Positions 7,960-17,642 of a stretch of DNA of 64,000 nucleotides are shown in pieces. The stretch's first letter is position 1. Each line of letters starts with the position of its first letter. The DNA lies in NCBI RefSeq assembly GCF_900230185.1, contig NZ_OCSR01000002.1, positions 1,302,001 to 1,366,000 of the forward strand, written 5' to 3'. Made by a program: the position numbers and the translations under genes. The notes under the pieces were generated by a model. It did not search any database. It was not told the DNA's origin and saw only the letters and a list, made by a program, of their open reading frames with translations. This stretch comes from Burkholderia sp. OK233 (GTDB lineage Bacteria > Pseudomonadota > Gammaproteobacteria > Burkholderiales > Burkholderiaceae).

Positions 7960-9381
7960 ATGCAGCAAATCGACAAGGTTTATATCAACGGCGCGTTCGC
8001 CACCCCGCACGGCGAGGAGTGGTTCAATCTTCACAACCCGGCTAAGGAAACGGTGATCGGCAAGGTGCGTCTGGCCGACGCGGAAGACGCTCGCCGCGCG
8101 ATCGCCGCCGCCAAACGCGCCTTCCCGGCGTTTTCCCGCACCAGCAAGGAAGAGCGGATCGCGCTGCTCGAACGCATGCATGCCGCGGTTCAAGCGAGAG
8201 AAGACGACCTGTTCGAAGCAATCGTCGAGGAATACGGTGCGCCGGTGTCACGCGCGCGCTGGATGGCGAAATACCCAGCGGACGTGCTGGCGGAAGTCAT
8301 CAAGGTCTTGCAGACCTATGATTTCACGCGACGCGCCGGCACGGCCGACGTCGTCATGCAACCGCTCGGCGTCGCCGGACTGATTACGCCGTGGAATAGC
8401 AATGGCGGCTTTATCTGCGGGAAGCTGGCCGCGGCGATTGCAGCGGGCTGCACGGCCGTCATCAAGCCGAGCGAGATGAGCGCGATCCAGACACGCATCA
8501 TTACCGAGGCGTTGCACGAAGCCGGCTTGCCCGCAGGCGTGTTCAATATCGTCACGGGCCGGGGCGACACTGTGGGTGCGGAAATCAGCGCGCATCCGGA
8601 CGTGGCGAAGATTTCCTTCACCGGATCGACGGCGGTCGGCAAGACGATCCTGCGCACCGGCGCGGAGACATTGAAACGCGTCACGTTAGAGTTGGGCGGC
8701 AAATCGCCGGTGGTGATACTCGACGACGCCGATTTCGCGGAAGCGGTGCCGTTGGCACTCCAGGCAGGGTTCATGAACAGCGGTCAGGCGTGTATCGCCG
8801 GTACGCGGATTCTGGTGCCGCAGAGCCGCCTTCCGGAATTCGAAGAGCGGGTGCGCTTTGAAGTCGCTCGCACGCAAGCCGGTGATCCGCGCGATCCCGC
8901 TACGCAGATCGGCCCGATGGTCAGCCGCAAGCAGTGGGAGCGCGTGCAGCGCTACATCCGCATCGGCATCGACGAAGGTGCACGATTGATTGCCGGTGGC
9001 GAGGGCCGACCGGAAGGAGTGGAGCACGGCTGGTTCGTGCGGCCCACCGTGTTTAGCGGCGTCAGCAACGACATGGCGATTGCCCGCGAGGAAATTTTTG
9101 GACCGGTGCTGTCGATCATTGCGTATCGCGACACCGAGGAAGCGATCGCGATCGCCAATGACACAAGCTACGGGTTGCAAGCCTACGTACTCTCGGCCGA
9201 TGCGGCGCGGGCTCGCTCAGTCGCCACTCGCATCGACGCAGGGCGCGTACTGGTCAACACGCTGGCACACGAACCCGCCACACCGTTCGGCGGCTTCAAG
9301 CAATCGGGCATCGGCCGGGAATATGGGACGTTCGGCTTGGAAGCCTTCATGGAGCCGAAGTCGTTGCTCGGCGTGAACTGA
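7960..9381 (+). CDS. NAD(P)-dependent aldehyde dehydrogenase
   Basis: An enzyme of 473 residues that oxidises an aldehyde to the acid. The general base Glu244 sits in LELGGKSP and the nucleophile Cys278 in GQACIAG; the cofactor loop FTGSTAVG and the ending PFGGFKQSGIGRE are also present, so the protein looks complete and active. A ribosome site (TAGGAG) precedes the ATG. It is divergent from a LysR gene with a palindrome between them, so induction by that regulator is likely. Substrate cannot be told from the sequence. Its 3' end carries a perfect tandem 12-base duplication (9371-9394) that includes the stop codon. Confidence 0.92.
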   Translation: MQQIDKVYINGAFATPHGEEWFNLHNPAKETVIGKVRLADAEDARRAIAAAKRAFPAFSRTSKEERIALLERMHAAVQAREDDLFEAIVEEYGAPVSRARWMAKYPADVLAEVIKVLQTYDFTRRAGTADVVMQPLGVAGLITPWNSNGGFICGKLAAAIAAGCTAVIKPSEMSAIQTRIITEALHEAGLPAGVFNIVTGRGDTVGAEISAHPDVAKISFTGSTAVGKTILRTGAETLKRVTLELGGKSPVVILDDADFAEAVPLALQAGFMNSGQACIAGTRILVPQSRLPEFEERVRFEVARTQAGDPRDPATQIGPMVSRKQWERVQRYIRIGIDEGARLIAGGEGRPEGVEHGWFVRPTVFSGVSNDMAIAREEIFGPVLSIIAYRDTEEAIAIANDTSYGLQAYVLSADAARARSVATRIDAGRVLVNTLAHEPATPFGGFKQSGIGREYGTFGLEAFMEPKSLLGVN

Positions 9382-9437
9382 AGCGTGAACTGAAAATCGA
9401 GCCTTGCTGATTGGCGGGCGCGTCTGATTGCTCAGCA

Positions 9438-9470
9438 GGCGGTGCGTCAGCATTCGCATGACGCACCGCC
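9438..9470. terminator. Bidirectional hairpin between convergent genes
   Basis: GGCGGTGCGTCA at 9438-9449 and its exact complement at 9459-9470 form a 12-base-pair stem with a nine-base loop, between the ends of the aldehyde dehydrogenase gene and the convergent xylH. There is no T-run on either side, so it may act as a transcript end protector or a weak terminator for both directions. Confidence 0.5.
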
Positions 9471-9477
9471 GGATGCC

Positions 9478-10677
9478 TCACCGCCGGTTCGATCCCGACA
9501 CGACATCGATCCACACAGCCAGCACGAGAATACTGCCCTTCACGATCATCTGCCAGTACGCGTCGACATCCAGCATCGACATGCCGTTGTCCAGACTCGC
9601 CATCACCAGTGCGCCGATCAACGCGCCGTAGACCGTTCCGGAGCCGCCGCGCATCGACGTCCCGCCGATAAAGCACGCGGCGATCGCGTCCAGTTCGCCC
9701 ATCGATCCCGCCGACGGCGAGCCGGCCGCGAGCCGCGCCGTATTGACGATCCCGGCGAACGCACACATCAGTCCCATCAGTGCAAAGATGGCCAGCTTCA
9801 CGCGGTTGGTATTCACGCCGGAGAGCCGCGTCGCTTCCAGGTTCGAACCCACCGCGTAGATACGCCGTCCGAAAACGGTCTGCGTCGCGATCCACGTGAA
9901 AATACCCAGCAGTGCGAGCAGCAGCAAAACCGGCACAGGAATCCCGCCATAACGATCGAGCGTGGCAATGAACGCGGCCAGAATCACCCCCGCCCCGACC
10001 ACTTTCGCGACATCCTGCCAAATCGGCACCACCCGCAATTTATAGCGCTCGCGGTTGCTTCGTTGTCGCACGGTCAGAAAGGCCAGCACGACAAACAGCA
10101 CGACGGCAAGCGTATCGCCCGCAAGACGCGGCAAATACCCCTGGCCGACAAACACAAAACCATCGGAGACCGGCGCAATCGTCGAACCGCCCGTGACGCC
10201 GAGCAGAATGCCGCGATATGCCAGCATGCCGCCCAGGCCGACAATAAACGAAGGCACACGCCGGTAGGTCGACCACCATCCGTTGAACATGCCGACGAAC
10301 ACGCCAAGCAGCATCACCACAGGCACGGTGACGCCAATCGGCCAGTGCCGGTTCACATCGAGAATCGCCGCGACACCGCCGAGCAGACCCAGCGACGACC
10401 CGACCGACAGATCGATCTCGCCCGCGATGATCACGAACACCATGCCACACGCGAGCATGCCGGTGATCGACATCTGCCGCAGTAGATTCGACAGATTGCG
10501 CGGCGTCACGAACGCGCCGTGTGTCAGAAAGGAGAAGAAAAGCCAGATCACGGCCACGGCGATCAGCAACGCGAGGATCTTGTAGCGCGCGAACAGTTGC
10601 TGAATGCGCTGCGGGCCACCGAATGCGCCTCGCGACGAAGCGCCGTCGGCGGGTTGGGAAGTGACGTCGGGAGTCAT
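9478..10677 (-). CDS. xylH: D-xylose ABC transporter permease
   Basis: An inner-membrane permease of 399 residues with about ten hydrophobic segments, of the ribose/xylose permease family. Typical pieces are GEIDLSVGSSLGLLGGVAAI, VGSNLEATRLSGVN and GGSGTVYGALIGALVMASLD. It forms the channel for xylose with XylG as motor and XylF as receptor. Its start overlaps the end of xylG by four bases. The length and context match XylH. It is last in the leftward operon, with a strong hairpin just past its end. Confidence 0.93.
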   Translation of the reverse strand: MTPDVTSQPADGASSRGAFGGPQRIQQLFARYKILALLIAVAVIWLFFSFLTHGAFVTPRNLSNLLRQMSITGMLACGMVFVIIAGEIDLSVGSSLGLLGGVAAILDVNRHWPIGVTVPVVMLLGVFVGMFNGWWSTYRRVPSFIVGLGGMLAYRGILLGVTGGSTIAPVSDGFVFVGQGYLPRLAGDTLAVVLFVVLAFLTVRQRSNRERYKLRVVPIWQDVAKVVGAGVILAAFIATLDRYGGIPVPVLLLLALLGIFTWIATQTVFGRRIYAVGSNLEATRLSGVNTNRVKLAIFALMGLMCAFAGIVNTARLAAGSPSAGSMGELDAIAACFIGGTSMRGGSGTVYGALIGALVMASLDNGMSMLDVDAYWQMIVKGSILVLAVWIDVVSGSNRR

Positions 10678-12242
10678 GCGGCACTCGCTTCGGTTGGTGC
10701 GGTCGGGTTGAGGGATCGCTGCACAGGACGGATTGCGGCGCTGAGAATGTCCTCTTGCGTGAGGCCGTCATTGACGAAATCGCCGCGCAATTCGCCTTCG
10801 CCGATGACCAGCACGCGATCGCTGATACCGAGCACTTCGGGCAATTCGGACGACACCATCACGATCGACATGCCGCGCTGTGCCAGTTGAAAAATCAGTT
10901 TGTAGATTTCGAACTTCGCGCCGACGTCGACACCTCGCGTCGGTTCGTCGAGGATCAGCACTTTCGGGTCGGTCAGCAGCATGCGCGTCAGCACGGCCTT
11001 TTGCTGATTGCCGCCCGACAGACTCGCAATCGAGAGCATCGGATGCGCCGCGCGCACCGAAAGCCGCTTCATCTCCGTGTGAATCGTGTCGAGTTCGGCG
11101 GCGGAATCAATGCGACCTCCCTTCGCGAAACGTTGCAACACCGCAAGCGTGATGTTGTGGCCGACGCTCAGACCCGGCACGATGCCGTGGCGCTTCCGAT
11201 CTTCCGGCACCATGCCGATACCGGCGCGAATCGCATCGACAGGGGCGCGAATTTTCAACGGCCTGCCGTCCACCACTACGGTCGCCTCGCTCACACCGGG
11301 ATACGCACCGAAGATCGCCTGCATCAGTTCCGTGCGCCCCGCGCCGACCAAACCGGCAACGCCGAGAATCTCGCCACGCCGCAGCGCAAACGACACATCG
11401 TTCACACGCTTTCGGCGCGGATTGTTGACATCGAAACAGGTCACGTGGCGCGCTTCGAAGATAACGTCGCCGATGGGATGTGGTTCACGCGGAAACAGGT
11501 TCTTGATCTCGCGGCCTACCATCAGGGAGATGATGCGGTCAGTGGTCAGCGCGCGCATGGGCTCCGTTGCGACATGGCGGCCGTCGCGAATCACGCTGAT
11601 CGTGTCGCACACGGCCGCTACTTCGTCGAGCTTGTGCGAGATGTAAACGCAGGCAACCCCGCGCCGCTTCAGATCGCGCACGATATCCAGCAGGATGTGT
11701 ATCTCCGTAGCAGTCAGCGACGACGACGGTTCATCGAGGATCAACAGTTTCGCGCGCTTGTTCAGCGCCTTGGCGATCTCGATCAACTGCTGGTGGCCAC
11801 CACCGTAATTCATTACCGGTTGCGCCGAGTTGATTCCGCTTATGCCGAGCTCGCGCAGCAACTCATCTGCACGCTGATACATCGCGGCGTAATTCATTCT
11901 GCCGCCGGGCAGCGTAATCTCGTTGCCGAGAAAGATGTTTTCCGCGACCGAGAGCTCCGGCACCAGCATCAATTCCTGGTGGATGATGATGATGCCCGCG
12001 CGTTCCGTGTCCCTTATGCTTGCGGCCTTCAGCGGCTCGCCTTCCCAGATGATTTCGCCATCCCACGTGCCGTGGGGATAGACGCCGGACAGCACTTTCA
12101 TCAGCGTCGATTTGCCCGCGCCGTTCTCGCCGCACAAGCCCACGCACTCGCCTGGCGCCACCGTCAGGTCGATGCCGTCGAGCGCCTTCACCCCGGAAAA
12201 CGCTTTGACGATGCAGCGCATCGTCAGTAATGGTTCACTCAT
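10674..12242 (-). CDS. xylG: D-xylose ABC transporter ATP-binding protein
   Basis: A duplicated ATPase of 522 residues that powers xylose import. The first half has Walker A GENGAGKST (about residues 38-46) and Walker B LLILDEPSSS; the second half has the degenerate GLVGAGRTEL loop usual for sugar-type ATPases, the signature SLSGGNQQK and VLILDEPTRGVD. The first-half signature is unusual (YGGGHQQLIEIAKAL). It lies between xylF and xylH in the leftward operon, 88 bases after xylF. Confidence 0.94.
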   Translation of the reverse strand: MSEPLLTMRCIVKAFSGVKALDGIDLTVAPGECVGLCGENGAGKSTLMKVLSGVYPHGTWDGEIIWEGEPLKAASIRDTERAGIIIIHQELMLVPELSVAENIFLGNEITLPGGRMNYAAMYQRADELLRELGISGINSAQPVMNYGGGHQQLIEIAKALNKRAKLLILDEPSSSLTATEIHILLDIVRDLKRRGVACVYISHKLDEVAAVCDTISVIRDGRHVATEPMRALTTDRIISLMVGREIKNLFPREPHPIGDVIFEARHVTCFDVNNPRRKRVNDVSFALRRGEILGVAGLVGAGRTELMQAIFGAYPGVSEATVVVDGRPLKIRAPVDAIRAGIGMVPEDRKRHGIVPGLSVGHNITLAVLQRFAKGGRIDSAAELDTIHTEMKRLSVRAAHPMLSIASLSGGNQQKAVLTRMLLTDPKVLILDEPTRGVDVGAKFEIYKLIFQLAQRGMSIVMVSSELPEVLGISDRVLVIGEGELRGDFVNDGLTQEDILSAAIRPVQRSLNPTAPTEASAA

Positions 12243-12330
12243 TCGCTATGCCTCGCTGCAGGGCGCGCGGTCGCGCCGACGTGCCTGACGCATACCAGGC
12301 ACATCGGCTTGAACTACGCACACGTTACGC

Positions 12331-13359
12331 TCATTGGCTCGCGAGCTGGGCCTGGGTGTAGAAGCCGTCCTTGACGACCACATCAACATTGCTCCTGGTG
12401 AGCAACGTGGGTTGCAGAAGCACCGTGTCGACCTTCTTCTTGCCGTTGTCGTACTGTGCATTAAAGGCTGGCTTCTCGCCCTTCGCAAGCGCGACGGAAA
12501 GTTTCGCTGCTTCGCCTGCGATCAGCTTCAGCGGTTTGTACACGGTCATCGTCTGCGTGCCGGCGATTACACGTTTCACAGCAGCCAGATCAGCGTCTTG
12601 TCCCGACACCGGCACCTTGCCTGCCATGTGCTGCGCAGCAAGTGCCTGGATCGCGCCGCCTGCGGTGCCGTCGTTCGATGCGACGATTGCGTCGATCTTG
12701 TTGTTGTTCGCCGTGAGCGCATCTTCAACGATACGCAGCGCCGTCGACGCGCTCCATTCCGGTACCCATTGCTGACCGACGATCTTGATGTCGCCCTTGT
12801 CTATCGCGGGCTTCAACACTTTGAGCTGGCCTTCACGCAGCATCTTTGCATTGTTGTCGGTCGGCGCGCCGCCGAGCATGAAGTAGTTGCCCTTCGGTTG
12901 CGCGTTGAAGACACCTTGTGCCTGCAGTTCGCCAACCTTCTCGTTGTCGAACGAGATATAGGCATCCACGTCGGCGTCGAGAATCAGGCGGTCGTATGAG
13001 ACGACCTTGATGCCTGCTTTCTTGGCTTCGGCGACTACATTACCGAGCGTCTTCGAATTGAACGGCACGATCACGATTACGTCGACGCCGCGCGAGATCA
13101 GGTTTTCAATCTGCGAAATCTGTCGCTCTTCACTCGCATCGGCGGATTGCACCGATACCTTGGCGCCGAGCTTTTCTGCCGCTGCAACGAAATAGTCACG
13201 ATCGCGCGACCAGCGCTCGACACGCAGGTCGTCGATACAGAAGCCAATTTCCGGGTGGTCCTTGCTTGCGTGCGCAAGCGGCGCGACAAGCGACAGACTG
13301 GCGAGCATCGCTCCACACACGAGCGAACTCAGTACGGTACGACGCGTTGCGAATTTCAT
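12331..13359 (-). CDS. xylF: D-xylose periplasmic binding protein
   Basis: A secreted receptor of 342 residues. A signal peptide (TRRTVLSSLVCGAMLASLSL, cleavage likely after LAHA near residue 31) is followed by a two-lobed periplasmic sugar-binding fold with IGFCIDDLRVERWSRDRDYF and GQDADLAAVKRVIAGTQTMT, which match XylF. It begins behind a strong ribosome site (AAGGAG). As first gene of xylFGH it captures xylose for the permease. The 173-base gap to the xylose isomerase gene upstream may hold its own promoter. Confidence 0.94.
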   Translation of the reverse strand: MKFATRRTVLSSLVCGAMLASLSLVAPLAHASKDHPEIGFCIDDLRVERWSRDRDYFVAAAEKLGAKVSVQSADASEERQISQIENLISRGVDVIVIVPFNSKTLGNVVAEAKKAGIKVVSYDRLILDADVDAYISFDNEKVGELQAQGVFNAQPKGNYFMLGGAPTDNNAKMLREGQLKVLKPAIDKGDIKIVGQQWVPEWSASTALRIVEDALTANNNKIDAIVASNDGTAGGAIQALAAQHMAGKVPVSGQDADLAAVKRVIAGTQTMTVYKPLKLIAGEAAKLSVALAKGEKPAFNAQYDNGKKKVDTVLLQPTLLTRSNVDVVVKDGFYTQAQLASQ

Positions 13360-13532
13360 GTCTCACTCCTTGTTCTGATAGCCGGAATACCGGATTGGAC
13401 GGTCTGCGCTGCGAGCCGCAGAACCGGACAAGCGACAACCCAAAGCTTCTTTTATTCGCGCTGTCAACGTGGCCGCGCGATTTTTATGTCTTACTGCGCG
13501 CCCTTTTTCGGGCGTTACCTCATGACTGCCTT

Positions 13533-14855
13533 TTAGCGTCGGCTGTAAATCGCCTGATTCACAACGTTTTCCAACTGCTCCTGTCTGCCGCTCGCGTGCT
13601 GCGGATTCAGGCCGCGCGTCAACGCATCCGCGGCCAGTGTCGAGAGCGAATAATCGCCCTTCAGAATCTTGCTGCCGAACTCCGATTCCCAGCCTGCGTA
13701 GCGCTGACGTTTGAACTGTTCGAGCCGGTCGTTTTCGATCAGCGTGGCTGCACGCTCGACGGCGAGCGCCAGATTGTCGATTGCACCGATATGGCCGAAG
13801 AACAGATCTTCCGCATCGACACTCTGCCGCCGCACCTTTGCGTCGAAGTTCATACCGCCGGTGGTGAAGCCGCCGTGCTTGAGAATTTCGTAGAAGGCCA
13901 GCGTCAGTTCTTCGACGCTGTTCGGAAACTGGTCCGTGTCCCAGCCGTTCTGTTGATCGCCGCGATTTGCATCGACGCTGCCGAAAATACCCAGCGCGTA
14001 GGCGGTGGCGATCTCGTGATGGAACGAGTGGCCAGCAAGCGTCGCGTGATTGGCTTCGATGTTCACGCGAATCTCTTTCTCCAGCCCGTATTGCAGCAGG
14101 AACCCGTGCACGGCCGCCACGTCGTAGTCGTATTGATGCTTGGTCGGCTCCTGCGGCTTCGGCTCGATCAGCAATGCACCCTGGAAGCCGATCTTGTGCT
14201 TGTGCTCGACCACCATGTGCAGGAAACGGGCAAGCTGATCACGTTCGCGCACGAGGTCGGTATTGAGCAGCGTGTCATAGCCCTCGCGCCCGCCCCACAA
14301 CACATAATTTTCCCCACCAAGCCGTTGGGTCGCGTCGAGCGCATGACGAACCTGCGTCGCAGCAAACGCGAAAATCTCGGGATCAGGACTGGTCGCCGCA
14401 CCTGCTGCATAACGCGGATGCGAGAACAGATTGGCCGTGCCCCACAGCAGTTTGATGCCGGTATCCTGCTGCTTGCGCGCCAGATAGTCGGCGATGCGCG
14501 TGAAGTTTTCGCTATAGGCTTTCAGGCTGTCGCCTTCCGGCGCAACGTCGGTATCGTGAAACGTGTAATACGGCGTGCCGAGCTTCGAGAAGAACTCAAA
14601 CGCGGAATCCGCCTTTTGCTGCGCCCGTTCCATTGCGTCGCCGGCTTGCTGCCAGGGACGCCGAAACGTCCCTTGCCCGAAGATATCGACGCCCGGCCAG
14701 ACAAACGTATGCCAGTAGCACACAGCGATGCGAAGATGTTCTTCGAGTGTCTTGCCGAGCACCCGCTTACTCTTGTCGTAATGGCGATACGCAAGCGGGT
14801 TATCCGATTGCGGGCCCTCGTAGCGGATCTCGGGAATGTGTTCGAAGTAGGACAT
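13533..14855 (-). CDS. xylA: Xylose isomerase
   Basis: A cytoplasmic enzyme of 440 residues, the same length as the E. coli protein, that converts D-xylose to D-xylulose with two divalent metal ions. Recognisable catalytic and metal-binding regions are YYTFHDTDVAPEGD, KLLWGTANLFSHPR, IEANHATLAGHSFHHE and SVDANRGD. I start it at the ATG at 14855 (MSYFEHIP), preceded by AGGAGACGC, rather than at an in-frame start at 14915. It is divergent from xylR and upstream of xylFGH on the same strand. No xylulokinase gene is in the window. Confidence 0.95.
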   Translation of the reverse strand: MSYFEHIPEIRYEGPQSDNPLAYRHYDKSKRVLGKTLEEHLRIAVCYWHTFVWPGVDIFGQGTFRRPWQQAGDAMERAQQKADSAFEFFSKLGTPYYTFHDTDVAPEGDSLKAYSENFTRIADYLARKQQDTGIKLLWGTANLFSHPRYAAGAATSPDPEIFAFAATQVRHALDATQRLGGENYVLWGGREGYDTLLNTDLVRERDQLARFLHMVVEHKHKIGFQGALLIEPKPQEPTKHQYDYDVAAVHGFLLQYGLEKEIRVNIEANHATLAGHSFHHEIATAYALGIFGSVDANRGDQQNGWDTDQFPNSVEELTLAFYEILKHGGFTTGGMNFDAKVRRQSVDAEDLFFGHIGAIDNLALAVERAATLIENDRLEQFKRQRYAGWESEFGSKILKGDYSLSTLAADALTRGLNPQHASGRQEQLENVVNQAIYSRR

Positions 14856-15132
14856 CAGCGTCTCCTGTTTTATGCTGCAGTGCAACCCGTGCGGCATCGC
14901 CGCGCCGGTCGACAAGGTGACGCCATGCTGCCGCTTGCAAGATGCATCGGCAATTGCGAAATTGCGCAGCGTGCTTGATGTTTCTTACCGCCCATGCGTT
15001 TGTTTCACACCGGCGCGATCTTCGCGGCCTAGAATAACCAGACGCTTAAAAACGGTGCTGCCTTCGGCGCACACCCAACGACAGGAGACAAAGGCGCTGC
15101 GAATCTTGACGATCCGCACGCCACCCACTGCC
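14856..15132. promoter_or_regulatory. xylA-xylR divergent regulatory region
   Basis: This 277-base gap must hold the leftward xylA promoter and the rightward xylR-galM promoter. A perfect inverted repeat GCAATT-GCGA-AATTGC at 14950-14965 lies about 95 bases from the xylA start and is a candidate protein-binding site. I could not match a known XylR half-site by eye, so the assignment to XylR is inference. Confidence 0.4.
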
Positions 15133-16350
15133 ATGACCCGTCCGCAAACACCACAGACGACCCATCGGATCGCGCTGCTGTTCAACGCGAACAAGGTGTA
15201 TGACCGCGAGATCATCACCGGCATCGGCAATTACCTGCTGTCGACGCGCGTGGCGTGGGATCTCTTCCTCGAAGAAGACTTCCGTTGCCGGTTGACGGGC
15301 ATCGAGCGTTTCGACGGCGACGGCATCATCGCGGATTTCGACGATCCCGCTGTGGGTGAAGCGTTGCGGGATTGTCCGTTGCCGGTGGTGGCGGTCGGTT
15401 CATCGTTCGAAGATCCGGCGCACTACCCCCCGGACTTACCCTATATCGCGACCGACAACGCCAAGCTCGTTTCGCTTGCCTACACGCATCTGATCGGCGC
15501 GGGACTTGAGCACTTCGCTTTGTATAGCCTTCCGCAAGCGCAGGAGAATCGCTGGGCGCAGCAACGTGAGTTGGCATTCGCTCACCTGCGCAGCACGGAT
15601 GGCCATAGCGCCGAGCAGATCGGCACCGAGATCTATCGTGGCTTGTCGACCAGCGCGCCGTCGTGGAATCAGGCAACCGAGCAGCTCACCGCGTGGCTCG
15701 CCCAGTTGCCGAAGCCGGTCGGCATCATCGCCGTCACCGACGCCCGCGCACGGCATCTGCTGCAGGCCTGTTTGATCGCGGGTATTCCCGTGCCCGAAGA
15801 AGTAGCGATCATCGGCATCGACAACGATCCGCTTACCCGTACGCTGACCCGCATTCCGCTTTCCTCCGTGATTCAAGGCACCGAGGAAATGGGCCGCACC
15901 GCCGCTCACCTGTTGCATCAAATGCTGCACGGGGCGCGTTTTCCGGGGCGGCGCATTCTCGTGCCACCGGTCGGCATCAATGTGCTCGAATCGACGAAAC
16001 ACCAGCCGCTCGCGAGTCCGTATGTGATGCGCGCGCGGCACTTCATCCGCCAGTATGCGTGCCAGGGCATTCGCACCGAACAGGTTGCCGATTACGTGGG
16101 CGTGTCGAGATCGTCGCTCGAAGAGTACTTCCGGCGCGAACGACAGTGCACCGTGCATCAGGAAATCCTCCGCCATAAACTCGATGTCGCGAAAGCGCTG
16201 CTTGCGAAGCGCGATGCGTCGAGCGCCGAGGTGGCGATTCGTTGCGGCTTCACGTCGCTGCAATACATGTACGCGGTGTTTCGCCGCGAACTCGGCTGTA
16301 CGCCGCGCGAATACCAGGACCGTGTGAATTCGACCGCAGCGCCGGGCTGA
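15133..16350 (+). CDS. xylR: Xylose operon activator, LacI-like sensor with AraC DNA-binding domain
   Basis: A regulator of 405 residues. The N-terminal two thirds is a periplasmic-binding-protein fold (RIALLFNANKVYDREIITGI at the start; AIIGIDNDPLTRTLTRIPLS later), and the C-terminal 100 residues form a double AraC helix-turn-helix (TEQVADYVGVSRSSLEEYFR and SAEVAIRCGFTSLQYMYAVF). This is the domain order of enterobacterial XylR, which binds xylose and activates xylA and xylF. I start at ATG 15133; the frame stays open upstream to 14872 but that part is non-conserved. It is divergent from xylA and 33 bases ahead of galM. Confidence 0.9.
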   Translation: MTRPQTPQTTHRIALLFNANKVYDREIITGIGNYLLSTRVAWDLFLEEDFRCRLTGIERFDGDGIIADFDDPAVGEALRDCPLPVVAVGSSFEDPAHYPPDLPYIATDNAKLVSLAYTHLIGAGLEHFALYSLPQAQENRWAQQRELAFAHLRSTDGHSAEQIGTEIYRGLSTSAPSWNQATEQLTAWLAQLPKPVGIIAVTDARARHLLQACLIAGIPVPEEVAIIGIDNDPLTRTLTRIPLSSVIQGTEEMGRTAAHLLHQMLHGARFPGRRILVPPVGINVLESTKHQPLASPYVMRARHFIRQYACQGIRTEQVADYVGVSRSSLEEYFRRERQCTVHQEILRHKLDVAKALLAKRDASSAEVAIRCGFTSLQYMYAVFRRELGCTPREYQDRVNSTAAPG

Positions 16351-16383
16351 GCATGCCTTTCACCTTTTCTTTCCACCGACGAC

Positions 16384-17469
16384 ATGATCAGCATCGCACC
16401 ACTTTCTTCTGAGCCATGGGGCACGCTGCCCGGCGGCGATCCTGTGCGGCTCTTCACGCTGCGCAATGCGCACGGCATGAAAGTCGCCATCAGCGACCTG
16501 GGCGCGACGCTGGTCTCGTGGCATGCGCCGGACCGCGCGGGTCGTCTCGACGACATCCTGCTCGGCCACGACACGCCCGCCGAATACGTCGCGGCTACAA
16601 CCTACATGGGCGGATTGATCGGCCGATGGGCGAACCGCATTGCCGATGCGCGTTTCACGCTCGACGGCATCGAGTACACACTCGATCGCAACGAAGGTGC
16701 GAATCTGCTGCACGGCGGAACGCAGGGTTTTCATCGCGCACTGTGGGACGTGAGCGAAGACAACGGTGCGCTGGTTATGCGTCTGGAATCGCCCGAAGGC
16801 GACGCCGGTTTTCCGGGCAATGTCACGGTGCAAGTGCGTTACACACTCGACGACGACGGCACCTTGACGATCGCGTATGAAGCGATCACGGACGCCCCTA
16901 CGCCGCTCAATCTGACGAGCCATCCGTATTTCAACCTGACGGGTCGGCGGGATGCCGACATTCGCGGCCATGTGTTGTCGATCGACGCCGACCGGTTCTT
17001 CGAAGTCGATGCGTCGATGATTCCTTGCGAGCTTGCCGAAGTGGCAGGCAATGCGTTCGACTTCCGGCAGAGCGCGCCGATCGGCGCACGGCTCGATTGG
17101 CCGCATGCGCAGCTTGCAAAGGCAGGTGGCTTCGATCACTGCTATGTGCTGCACGACGCGCCTGATGCCACGACGGCCGGACACGATCCGCAGGTACGCC
17201 AGGTTGCATGCGCCTATGACCCCGGCAGCGGACGCGAACTGACCGTCTCGACCGATCAACACGGCTTACAGTTCTACACCGGCAATTTCCTGAAGGGCGA
17301 CACGGGACGCGGCGGCATCGCCTACCAGCCGTACGCCGGCCTGTGTCTCGAAGCGGGAGGCTTTCCGAACGAAGTCAATATGGCTGAGCAGGAGCAGGTC
17401 ATCGTGCGGCCCGGCAGCACCTACCGTCAGGTGACGGCGTACCGCGTAGGTGTACGCTCTGGAGTCTGA
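16384..17469 (+). CDS. galM: Aldose 1-epimerase (mutarotase)
   Basis: An enzyme of 361 residues that interconverts alpha and beta anomers of aldoses, here most likely xylose, speeding supply of the anomer used by XylA. Family landmarks are the substrate-binding GRWANRIADARF, the loop LLHGGTQGFH, SHPYFNLTG with the catalytic His, and LCLEAGGFPN with the catalytic Glu near the C-terminus. It follows xylR by 33 bases on the same strand and is probably cotranscribed with it, separate from xylA. Confidence 0.92.
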   Translation: MISIAPLSSEPWGTLPGGDPVRLFTLRNAHGMKVAISDLGATLVSWHAPDRAGRLDDILLGHDTPAEYVAATTYMGGLIGRWANRIADARFTLDGIEYTLDRNEGANLLHGGTQGFHRALWDVSEDNGALVMRLESPEGDAGFPGNVTVQVRYTLDDDGTLTIAYEAITDAPTPLNLTSHPYFNLTGRRDADIRGHVLSIDADRFFEVDASMIPCELAEVAGNAFDFRQSAPIGARLDWPHAQLAKAGGFDHCYVLHDAPDATTAGHDPQVRQVACAYDPGSGRELTVSTDQHGLQFYTGNFLKGDTGRGGIAYQPYAGLCLEAGGFPNEVNMAEQEQVIVRPGSTYRQVTAYRVGVRSGV

Positions 17470-17551
17470 AGCAATTCTTCAAATCTTACGAAGAGCATTA
17501 CATAACGCCGACTTATCATTTGCTGCAAGACTGAATTACCGGTTTAGGGGT

Positions 17552-17579
17552 TTGCCCTAGATCACCCGCTTCCTAGAAT
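17552..17579 (+). promoter_or_regulatory. Probable sigma-70 promoter for the DUF4148 gene
   Basis: TTGCCC at 17552-17557 and TAGAAT at 17574-17579 are separated by 16 bases and lie about 65 bases before the ATG at 17643. The -10 matches five of six consensus bases; the -35 matches four of six. Confidence 0.45.
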
Positions 17580-17642
17580 CCCTCCATAGGTCGCCGAACA
17601 CATGTTGCGGCGCCGAATAAAACATCCTCGGAGGGACGCATC

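Noticed and set aside
10755..12230. A 491-codon plus-strand frame opposite xylG
   Set aside because: It covers almost exactly the xylG gene on the other strand and has the His/Arg/Asp-rich composition of an antisense shadow.
13495..13525. CGCCC/GGGCG mini-hairpin between xylF and xylA
   Set aside because: The stem is only five base pairs and no T-run follows in the direction of transcription, so I do not call a terminator.
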